Origin: Welwitschia mirabilis
Taxonomy: Eukaryota > Gnetophyta > Gnetopsida > Welwitschiales
Direction of reading: 5' to 3'
DNA: 55,416 nt
NCBI GenBank assembly: GCA_051453625.1
Contig: JBOZIK010000001.1
Location: 200,487,218-200,542,633, forward strand
In this document: positions 51,001 to 55,416 of the stretch, in pieces
Layout of the letters: each line of letters opens with the position of its first letter
How positions within the stretch are numbered: the stretch's first letter is position 1
Position numbers and translations under genes: made by a program
Notes under the pieces: model-generated
What the model saw: the letters and a program-made list of their open reading frames with translations, nothing else
The model's database searches: none
What the model was told of the DNA's origin: nothing

Positions 51001-54000
51001 AAATCTGTTCAACGCTTGTGAAGAATGGTCTAACTTTTTGGTGAGGTTAAGTTTTCGTCTTGAAGCTCTTTAAGTCTTCTGTCTGTTGCCTCCTTTTGCT
51101 CATTTAGTTCTTTGATGATTTTGTTTAGGTCATTCACTTTCTTAGCAAGCTTTTCAATTCTTGATAAAGTTCTTAACATACCTCTTCTATATCCTCCTCA
51201 TCTTCACCATCACTTAGGTCAAGACCATCATGGTTATTTGATGCTAGTGGCTGAGCAGTGGGGATTGTAAGAGCCATGAATGACAACCTTCCTGAGGCTT
51301 TTTAATTCAGAGTTTGATCCACATTCTCCATTATCTTCAAGAATGTCCCATGTAGCCATGAATGAGAAAGTCTTTGACCTTTTTGTCTTAGCTTCCAACT
51401 TGTTGTTTGGACTTTCACTAGTCATGTGACCAAGGCCTTTGCATGCATCGCATTGAACTTAAGGCCAGGTTTGATTTCCCAGTTACAAATTATCTTTTTA
51501 TAAATGAGGATTTTAGGAATGGATCTAAATAAACCTAGAGGGGGGTGAATAGGTTTTTTTAAAACTTATTTTAATCATTAAGACACCTTATACTGGTTTT
51601 GGATAAATGCAGAAGACACAAATTTTATAGTGGTTTCGGATATAAATGCTACTCCACTCAGACAACAGCCAATGACCAAGACTACTTGAGATCTTTATTA
51701 TCTCACAATCTGTGAGGCTTTTGAGGCTAACTTCAACCTTTACAAGATGGACTTTTGGAGGCTAAGTCTCAACCTTTCAGATAGCTTTTGGGGGTGAGTA
51801 CAAATGAAGCCTTGGGGCTCTGATTCACTCAAGTGAAAGTACAATCTAAAGAGCCTTGATGCTAAGATAGAGGTAGGTACACAATGAGGACAATGATTTC
51901 ACAGAGGTAGGCTTTTGAATGGAAGGTACAGTTTACTGTTCGCACTAAAGATTTGTCACAAGCTTTTATATGAGACTATTAAAACTGGCTGTGCGAATGA
52001 CAGTTGGAGGTTGGATAGATACAACGGTTAGATTTGGTGGGACAATGATTATAAATAATGCTCAATATTTGTTGGCCACACCAGTTTGGTCACCCCCATG
52101 TTTTATTTGGTCGATCACAAATCTTGGTTGCATATAGTTCGGTTAAACGTGTCCAGATTCGGTCGAACCCACTTTGGTCGACCTGATGTGGGTATGGTTG
52201 ACATAATGTAAATCAGCCAAAATGGGCAATTCCAAGTCCGGTTGTCCCAAGGGTGATTCAGTTGACCTGATATTGAACACTTTGGACAGAAAATGAAGTA
52301 ATTGAGATCAAAGCAAGTCCACGTCGTGGCGTTCTTCTAGCCTTGAAACGTTTGTTCCCTTCCAATTGTGGAATCACATTCCACACTGCACACCTCATCT
52401 TAGTTTGACATGAATTGGCAACATAAATTCTAATAGTATGAGTATAAATATCTCTGTGATATGGACCTACAAATGTGAAATACATATGAGAAGCCTTCAC
52501 TCATGAAGTACAAGTTAAGAATCACATCATTAAGATGGCTTAGAAATTGCCTTTCCAAGACACGTTGTCCTTCCCAAATACAAATTGCTATTTAAGAACC
52601 TTTCAAATAAACATTTTTTAAGTTTCTTTTGTTTTAACCTTTCATAAGAAGGCATTGAACTGAGTGGTTTAAGAAATAGGTATCCTTTTAATGAATGATT
52701 GAGTTCCAATGTTAATAAGATTTAACAATTTAAAAATGTACAAAATATTCAAATAGAGAGATTGACCACAACCTGTTCCCAAAAAAAAAAAAAAAAAAAA
52801 AAAAAAAGGTATGTGAANNNNNNNNNNNNNNNNNNNNNNNNNNNNNNNNNNNNNNNNNNNNNNNNNNTAATCCAAGGATGATGAACTCATCTGCACATGG
52901 GCTTGCATTGAGATTAACCATAGCTTTGCCCAAAAGTTCACATTGAAAGATTTTTTATGTTGGAGCTTTTAAGAAACTACAACTAATATATTTGACTGCC
53001 TCAAATTTGTTTTGAACCACATACTAATTGACGGCCAAATCAGATACGATTCTAGAATTGAAGGTTGCAGGTCTCTGCCTGAAAGTGTACCACTCCAGCA
53101 AGATGAACATGGTGCTTAAGGTTGCGCGATTCAATTGAGAATGTGCAGATTGAGGTGGTTATGTTCATGGATCTTCTAATATTATTGCATTTGTTTGTTT
53201 TCAACTTGTGCCAGAATTACATATTAAAATATTTATTTTTGACAGCCCAAAGCCCTTGTGCATGTGTTTACTGTTTGTTTTCTTGTTCACTTTTTTACTT
53301 TGGCTTACTGCCCTTGGATTATATCCCTTTTTTCGAGTTTCTATTTAATTAGTTGTGGCTTATTTGAACCCAAAGTTGTTATGGAAACTTCATGGGGTTG
53401 TCATGTTATGTTAATTGTTGATAATGTTACGTACATCTCTTCTTTACAGTTGCTTTGTTTCCAACAACACACAGTGCATGGATGTAAATCTGTGGTAGAG
53501 GTAACAAAGATCATGATTTGGTTACAGCCTTCCTGAGGAGTTTACATTAACGTTACAGAGCTATACATTGACTAGTTTCCCATGGAACTTGTCAAGAATG
53601 CAAGATTTGCTTCACAGTAAAAAGAATATTGACTTGATGAAAGGATTTGTTTGGCAGGCAAGGACATACTGTTTTCTCAGAATTGAAACAAAGAGCATTG
53701 ATGTTATGTTTACAACAGTTCTTAGTATGTAAAAAAATGCCTTTTCTGCAAGCTGATTTGAATTCATTGAAAAGTACGCATCACTTATAAAGAAGCTATG
53801 TTGTGTTACAGAGAATGGAGTTATGTGCATGTCAGTGTATGCCTGTGCATGATGCCTAGTTTGGTGTTACAGATCTTCGTGTGTTTTTTATCTATTTCTT
53901 TGAGTCTAGAATTATTTTTAATTGCATGCTACAATTTCAGCAGCAAATAGAACCTGTTGATATGCATAAGTCCTAAAGCTAATGTTGACATCTATACAGC

Positions 54001-54501
54001 AGTGGCAACGAATCTGTAGGTGTTGAGGTCCATTTAATGTATTGTTTCTTTATCATTGCAAACTGATATATATTCTCTTTAAAATCAGCGTATAGAAGCT
54101 TTTCTGGTTTGTTTGTGTATGCAGCATTTCTCTGATTATCAGGGATTTCAGATTTAGCTGATGATTAACTTGATAATTTTATTCTTCAGCTGTCATGTAC
54201 ATAATGAACTTTTTAATTAATAATCTTGTTTACTTAACGATCATATTTATTTGCAAACCTCTCTTGGTGTGATCAGTGTAAATGATTTATAAACCTTATT
54301 TTCAATTCGTCATGTAGGCTGCTTGAAATTATGTATAAATGAAAGATATCTGTTAATTATTGGCTCTACCCTCTTGCCTAGTCTTAATATGATAAAATTG
54401 GGACCATTTCAAGCTGGATCTGAACAAAATTCGTGATGCAGCCAACATTTGAGGATGTCTTTCCCATGGAGGCAGCAAATGTTGAGGAATATCTTCAGCA
54501 G
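23902..54501 (+). CDS. NUP93: Nuclear pore protein NUP93/NIC96, exons 1-4 (5' part; continues past window)
   Basis: NUP93 (Nic96 in yeast) is a scaffold nucleoporin of the inner ring of the nuclear pore complex. Its N-terminal region binds partner nucleoporins and its long helical solenoid follows. Four exons join in frame to 107 codons (exon lengths 102, 92, 67 and 60 nt). The peptide has the block order known for plant NUP93: W(T)xLLHxSxxLL, then QFPP.Q, the LDQLE.LSKKLK helix, QSIAATRLLAREGINAEQL, RDLK.FELK, and TFEDVFP.EA..VEEYLQQ. The start is the first ATG of this frame, giving a leader close in length to that of Arabidopsis. A second in-frame Met is residue 7. The next expected block (VHEMA...) is absent, so exon 5 lies beyond 55416. 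Coding is intact, with no stops or frameshifts. Confidence 0.93.
24109..24200 (+). CDS. NUP93: NUP93 exon 2 (92 nt)
   Basis: Acceptor CAAATCAG; donor GTATGT is a near-perfect plant consensus. Encodes the LDQLE...KKLK helix and the start of the QSIAATR block. It ends in phase 2, splitting the Arg codon of AATR. Intron 2 is 3,327 bp. Confidence 0.93.
24201..26469. other. Left part of NUP93 intron 2
   Basis: No exon-like sequence is seen. The right half (from about 25000) probably belongs to the LINE tail that ends at 26760, but I see no protein motif in it. Confidence 0.45.
26470..26760 (-). mobile_element. LINE zf-RVT tail in NUP93 intron 2
   Basis: The minus strand reads RKIAIFVW near 26690, then CHICKKE near 26605 and ITYLFL, matching the linker and zinc finger at the end of plant LINE ORF2 (K.A.FVW ... 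C..C..E.E....HL..C). The His and last Cys are lost and several stops interrupt it. The relic probably extends to about 27060 on one side and about 25000 on the other. It is antisense to NUP93. Confidence 0.55.
27528..27594 (+). CDS. NUP93: NUP93 exon 3 (67 nt)
   Basis: Acceptor TTTTTCTCAG is strong. The exon completes Arg and encodes LLAREGINAEQLTRDLK and TFELK, the most conserved N-terminal block of the family. It is followed by the donor GTGGGA, which is below consensus. It ends in phase 0. Confidence 0.95.
27595..28840. other. Start of NUP93 intron 3
   Basis: No gene is seen. A trinucleotide-like tract at 28080-28160 would code on the minus strand for an Asp/His-rich acidic peptide; this may be simple-sequence expansion. 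The rest is AT-rich with no motif. Confidence 0.5.
28841..29755. mobile_element. Possible non-autonomous hAT relic
   Basis: The ends are imperfectly inverted (AAGTGTTGCAAC at left; GTAGAGTTTCTAC read inward from the right) and are flanked by similar 8-mers, ATTGGCAA (28833-28840) and CTTAGCAA (29756-29763), six of eight matching. Near both ends are repeated ACTCG/CGAGT motifs of the kind that crowd the subterminal regions of plant hAT elements. No transposase is present. The call is tentative because both ends and the target duplication are degraded. Confidence 0.3.
29764..30760. repeat. Degenerate minisatellite, unit about 45-60 bp
   Basis: A motif like CAATGGTGGGGTGCCCTTAA recurs about every 45-60 bp (for example near 30174, 30226, 30283, 30330, 30366, 30468, 30542, 30587 and 30635), separated by T-rich and AAAG-rich spacer. 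Copies have diverged strongly. The small open frames in this stretch are by-products of the repeat. Confidence 0.6.
30761..31486. other. Unassigned intron sequence
   Basis: No motif is recognised. A 68-codon minus-strand open frame at 31378-31172 has no family features. Confidence 0.45.
31487..32395. other. Assembly gap, 909 N
   Basis: The left flank ends TTAATTTG and the right flank begins TTAATTTG. This identical 8-mer could mean the two contigs overlap or meet in a repeat, so the stated length is doubtful. Confidence 0.95.
32396..34186. other. Unassigned intron sequence with a small duplication
   Basis: No gene is seen between the gap and the solo LTR, apart from the 83-bp tandem duplication listed separately. 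Confidence 0.45.
33439..33593. repeat. 83-bp tandem duplication
   Basis: Two units begin AAAAAG(T/C)(A/G)TCTCT and end GGTTTATGCAATGGA, with a period of 83 bp and some divergence. Confidence 0.85.
34192..34586 (+). mobile_element. Solo LTR with 5-bp target duplication
   Basis: A 395-bp sequence begins TGTTGGAAGT and ends TTTTTCTAACA (TGTT...AACA ends) and is flanked on both sides by GTTCC (34187-34191 and 34587-34591). A TATA box, TATATAAAG, lies at 34368-34376 in the same sense. No primer-binding site or internal region follows, so the internal part was lost by recombination between the two LTRs. The family is probably Copia- or gypsy-like; the ends alone do not say which. Confidence 0.85.
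34724..34795. repeat. 36-bp tandem duplication
   Basis: Two units of the form AAAATCATCTCTATTG followed by AAAGGGTTGATGAT(A/C)AGCC, period 36 bp. Confidence 0.8.
34995..36300 (-). mobile_element. Ty1/copia pol relic
   Basis: The minus strand from about 35480 to 35000 gives the integrase-RT junction of a Copia polyprotein: CRPPIKYTPLNY, then PNSKNMLEDMQEEMNTLIQN with KTCHLVPL, then AKGFMQKLSIDYT, IFSPGVK and LNVKI near the right place for LDVKTAFL. Several stops occur. Sequence upstream on that strand (to about 36300) may be its integrase C-terminal part but is too worn to place. It is antisense to NUP93 and is distinct from the Sirevirus-like element to its right. Confidence 0.7.
36301..38579. 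other. Unassigned intron sequence
   Basis: Open frames on the + strand at 36812-37030 and 37931-38185 and on the minus strand at 37410-37222 show no domain I recognise. The minus one (LPPYNGKPLAFKLR) faintly resembles the start of a Copia gag and could belong to the Copia relic on its left, but the match is weak. No exon of NUP93 is missing here. Confidence 0.4.
38580..39630 (-). repeat. 3' LTR of the Sirevirus-like element
   Basis: It aligns in the same orientation along its whole length with 51459-52435, at roughly 75-85 % identity by eye. The boundary next to the internal region is set by the polypurine motif at 39631-39658. Read on the minus strand the LTR begins TATTAGAATTT; a canonical TG start is not seen. 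The outer end is approximate and the target duplication was not found. Four GGTTGACC/GGTCAACC octamers lie at 39322-39416. Confidence 0.75.
39631..40121 (-). promoter_or_regulatory. Triplicated polypurine tract region
   Basis: Read on the minus strand, the pattern TTTGCCAT, a short spacer, then AAAGGG-type purines occurs at 40121-40096, 39723-39697 and 39658-39631, the last directly abutting the LTR. The polypurine tract primes plus-strand DNA synthesis. Multiplied upstream copies are a described trait of Sireviruses. Confidence 0.6.
40147..40978 (-). pseudogene. Extra ORF after pol with three 35-codon repeats
   Basis: Downstream of RNase H, in the same sense as pol, the frame starting MAKDPSSNERQKAL at 40927 (an upstream Met at 40978 is also in frame) stays readable to about 40147. 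About four in-frame stops interrupt it. Its C-terminal half holds three 105-bp tandem units starting at 40261, 40366 and 40471 on the + axis. Each codes for 35 residues with the core SSQDEMLSILKKVDSGTRHI. It ends in an acidic tail rich in Glu, Ser and Lys. No membrane segment stands out except the hydrophobic start at 40978. Position fits the third ORF (often called env-like) of Sireviruses, but sequence alone does not show an envelope function. Confidence 0.55.
41350..41782 (-). pseudogene. Copia RNase H end, Sirevirus-like element (left of hAT)
   Basis: The open frame at 41670-41479 reads GSSLVAWTSKKQNLVSLSKTE and QLLWMKEML with PIYCDK, the Copia RNase H core. After a stop, HHFLQDQVEKG and DIFTKPL complete the usual Copia end near 41370. 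It is separated from RT by the hAT insertion, whose target duplication lies inside the conserved RYIKG block at the end of RT. Confidence 0.8.
41783..41790. repeat. Left 8-bp target duplication of hAT
   Basis: CTTCTACC, identical to 48198-48205, directly abuts the terminal CAGTG of the hAT element. Eight base pairs is the hallmark of hAT insertion. Confidence 0.93.
42470..46075 (-). pseudogene. hAT transposase gene, lightly damaged
   Basis: Exon 1 (46075-45056) starts with a BED-type zinc finger (CNYC ... H-RGV), then a basic KEKKKKRAR tract and a DUF659-type catalytic start with TDGWNDRRDRNLVNFLVAS. One in-frame TAA interrupts it at about 45515. The donor GTAAAT sits after VVQ. Exon 2 (44958-44816) resumes VVTDNGSA and ends KLPWIKK before GTAATT, with a frameshift. 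Exon 3 (about 44712-44397) has KFISKFVYTHSY and RFATNFILL. Later pieces give VYEAM, DLHVVAHILDPQF near 43270 and the C-terminal dimerisation block CERNWSIFEHI(N)SKK, a stop, LNDLVFIHHNL at about 42780-42680, followed by an acidic Asp/His-rich tail. Exon order and splice sites match plant hAT genes. Confidence 0.85.
43488..44715 (-). repeat. Internal duplication of about 690 bp in hAT, with 100-N gap
   Basis: Sequence at 43488-44077 repeats at 44178-44743 with roughly 88 % identity by eye, covering transposase exon 3 and part of the next exon. Both copies end with the same 28-bp A/T-rich string (44050-44077 and 44713-44740). A 100-N gap (44078-44177) separates them. A real tandem duplication or an assembly error would both fit. 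The right copy has the better open frame. Confidence 0.8.
48050..48197. promoter_or_regulatory. hAT right terminal and subterminal repeat zone
   Basis: GCGACTAAT, GGCGATTAG, TAGTCGC and related short motifs occur several times in both orientations within 150 bp of the end. They are GC-richer than the rest of the element. Such clusters serve as transposase-binding sites in hAT elements. Confidence 0.6.
48198..48205. repeat. Right 8-bp target duplication of hAT
   Basis: CTTCTACC directly follows CACTG, the right terminus, and matches the left copy at every position. Confidence 0.93.
48206..49541 (-). pseudogene. Copia reverse transcriptase, Sirevirus-like element
   Basis: The minus strand reads the linker at 49541-49137, then the RT finger KNKARLLAQGFNQKECVD and FAPVPMLESIRI at 49107-48892, SLKKALYVLK near 48770, a decayed palm around 48600 (YTCMTLSL where the YVDDI site belongs), FLGL.MKQ.DQGIF near 48480, MSTSI.ID, and the start of the RYIKG block at the hAT junction. 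Stops occur every 30-60 codons. It copies element RNA into DNA in active relatives. Confidence 0.8.
49755..50720 (-). pseudogene. Copia protease and integrase, Sirevirus-like element
   Basis: The protease starts at 50719 with WYLDSGCSHHM, the aspartic active site (DSG) of Copia proteases, followed by VTFGDDGKAKI. The GAG-pre-integrase zinc region reads LWHQRLGHVN near 50260, and the integrase core at about 50110-49850 shows DLILMDLVGPF, FLVMVDNHSGFT, the block around IRSDHKGKFEN (acidic Asp retained) and FSALET (normally FSAPYTPQ). A 44-bp tandem duplication interrupts the region between the zinc finger and the core. Confidence 0.82.
50115..50202. repeat. 44-bp tandem duplication in the integrase
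   Basis: Two units starting GCATAGTAGTTGAAATAAC and ending TTAGATGATCTT lie in direct succession with one or two differences. Forty-four is not a multiple of three, yet the frame through it stays open. Confidence 0.85.
50721..51458 (-). pseudogene. C-terminal gag remnant: zinc knuckle and coiled coil
   Basis: At the right end the minus strand reads CDACKGLGHMTSESP, a CX2CX4HX4C knuckle with its last Cys changed to Ser, then FSFMATWD, as in Sirevirus gag. Further on, at about 51195-51055, RIEKLAKKVNDLNKIIKELN and the following residues form heptads of a coiled coil, a Sirevirus gag trait. The matrix/capsid part that should precede the knuckle is absent, since the 5' LTR begins at once. Confidence 0.7.
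51459..52435 (-). repeat. 5' LTR of the Sirevirus-like element
   Basis: Pairs with 38580-39630 in the same orientation. Read on the minus strand it begins TATTAGAATTTATG at 52435 and runs to TTAA at 51459, where the shared sequence ends and gag zinc-knuckle codons start. No primer-binding site for tRNA is found at that junction. It holds GGTCGACC at 52176-52183 and related octamers. Confidence 0.75.
52436..54441. other. Right part of NUP93 intron 3
   Basis: Holds an A-run of about 27 (52781-52807) followed closely by a 50-N gap (52818-52867). The rest is T-rich, intron-like sequence with no motif. The + strand open frames at 53122-53536 are low-complexity and have no family features. Confidence 0.5.
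54442..54501 (+). CDS. NUP93: NUP93 exon 4 (20 codons)
   Basis: Encodes PTFEDVFPMEAANVEEYLQQ, phase 0 at both ends, continuing directly from the FELK of exon 3. The acceptor GTGATGCAG has a poor pyrimidine tract. The donor GTACTG is acceptable. It is the first exon after the 26.8-kb intron. Confidence 0.95.
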
Positions 54502-55416
54502 GTACTGTTAATGAGCTTTTTGTAAGATTATCCTATTTTAGAAACAGAAAGCCATTTTTGTTTTTCACAAACAATGGCATTCATAGCTTACAATGCTGGA
54601 TCTTTTAGAACAGAAGAGGTAATTGTCATTACAAATGTGAAAATTCTTGTATCAAATTTGGAACATCTGTTACGTGTTCACTTGTTGCAGGCATTATTGA
54701 TACTGCTTATGGCAACAAGAATTGTTGTGCTTTTGAGACTTCTAGCTTGCAATATACCATTCAGAGAACACTCTATTTTATTGCCACAAACTGTTTGCAG
54801 TAAAAATAAATTACAACAGTCATTATGAGCCGTATAACTAGATTCTGAAGCACTCATAGAATGGAAATTGTGGTATCTTTCTAGTCCAGTGCTAGCATTC
54901 TTTGAGATAATATCATATTTTCTGAGAACTATCTTTGTGTTTGCATACAACTCAGTTAGACAACAAAAATAGATTTTCTAAAGCACAAAAAATAGTCAGG
55001 ACTAAGAACATGAGCATTTAGTTAAAAAGTTGCTTCTTAAGTCCTTAATGACACACATTTTCCTCTGCAGGATGCCATTTCTAGCAAAGATGCCTCTATT
55101 TGAAAATGGAACTAAAGCCATTTCGAGATAGATTGTAGAAAGTTGAGAAATCTATTGATAAGTGAGCTTACGTTGACTACACATAACCTTAGTTGTAATG
55201 TACCTGTTCTTACAAAAGGACCCTTGCTTTGAGATGGGGACTTTCCAAATCAAGTGGGAGGATATGGGGTTTATAATGGGAGTACAGTATTACCAACAGT
55301 CTCTAGAATGCTCTAAATTGGTTCAGTAGGAACTACAGGTTTGAAGACCCAATGACATCTTTAGTCCTAGAGAAGAGCACTCGGACATGAGGACTGTCCC
55401 ATGGTCAATAATTTAT
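54502..55416. other. NUP93 intron 4, partial
   Basis: At least 915 bp of intron to the window edge. No sequence resembling the next conserved block (VHEMA...) is found on the + strand. Confidence 0.65.

Larger units (their letters stand above)
38580..52435 (-). mobile_element. Sirevirus-like Ty1/copia LTR retrotransposon, interrupted by hAT
   Basis: Two direct repeats of about 1.0 kb bound minus-strand gag, protease, integrase, RT and RNase H pieces in Copia order, then an extra ORF and polypurine motifs. After removal of the hAT insert and one target copy the element is about 7.4 kb, a normal length. Gag has a coiled coil and a zinc knuckle, a third ORF follows pol, and the polypurine motif is multiplied; these features point to the Sirevirus lineage. 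It is dead: stops and frameshifts in all ORFs. The sequence between 5' LTR and gag zinc knuckle, including the primer-binding site, is missing. It lies antisense in NUP93 intron 3. Confidence 0.85.

Noticed and set aside
38580-52435. The two long repeats as independent solo LTRs
   Set aside because: Gag-pol pieces of matching orientation and order lie between them, the polypurine motif abuts the left one, and the length after removal of hAT is that of one element.
53122-53536. Overlapping hydrophobic + strand open frames
   Set aside because: They are T-rich low-complexity translations in intron sequence with no conserved feature.
54574-54828. Candidate NUP93 exon 5
   Set aside because: The frame lacks the expected next block of NUP93 and has no matching acceptor; it is intronic.
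1-55416. CRISPR arrays, bacterial operons, tRNA or rRNA genes
   Set aside because: No regularly spaced short repeats, no bacterial gene layout and no cloverleaf or rRNA-like sequence was recognised; the window is plant nuclear DNA.

Overview
The window is nuclear DNA of a land plant with very long introns, most likely a seed plant of the gymnosperm kind. It is AT-rich, gapped (seven N runs) and filled with old, decayed transposable elements. It holds one recognisable host gene: the 5' part of NUP93 (NIC96-family nucleoporin) on the + strand. Four coding exons, 107 codons in all, lie at 23902-24003, 24109-24200, 27528-27594 and 54442-54501. The introns are 105 bp, 3,327 bp and 26,847 bp, and a fourth intron runs off the right edge. 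The species cannot be fixed from the sequence; a gymnosperm or another long-intron lineage is an inference from intron size, old elements and the divergence of the NUP93 peptide from the angiosperm form.

Left of the gene (1-23760) are transposon relics, nearly all with coding sense on the minus strand: a broken J-domain (DnaJ-like) fragment at 1500-2043; two head-to-tail copies of an L1-type LINE segment (about 3760-6728 and 6735-10330); a Ty3/gypsy relic (10850-13860) with a diverged second copy of its reverse-transcriptase block (13860-15960); a nested fold-back element (17311-17743); a GC-richer block of unknown origin (17812-18030); LINE 3' parts at 18560-19800 and 19838-23340; and a plus-strand LINE zinc-finger scrap just upstream of the NUP93 promoter.

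Inside NUP93, intron 2 holds a minus-strand LINE tail. The 26.8-kb intron 3 holds, in order: a possible non-autonomous hAT relic, a degenerate minisatellite, a 909-N gap, a solo LTR with a perfect 5-bp target duplication, a Copia pol relic, and a Sirevirus-like Copia element (38580-52435). A 6.4-kb hAT transposon (41791-48197) is inserted into the pol gene of that element, with a perfect 8-bp target duplication. The order of events can therefore be read: Copia entered the intron, hAT entered Copia, and internal tandem duplications and point decay followed.

No operon-like or novel defence-type system is visible. The best material for a second look is the hAT-in-Sirevirus nest inside a giant nucleoporin intron, the extra Sirevirus ORF with in-frame 35-codon repeats and a triplicated polypurine motif, the J-domain pseudogene, the fold-back element, and cases where duplicated elements show that gap lengths in the assembly are probably wrong.
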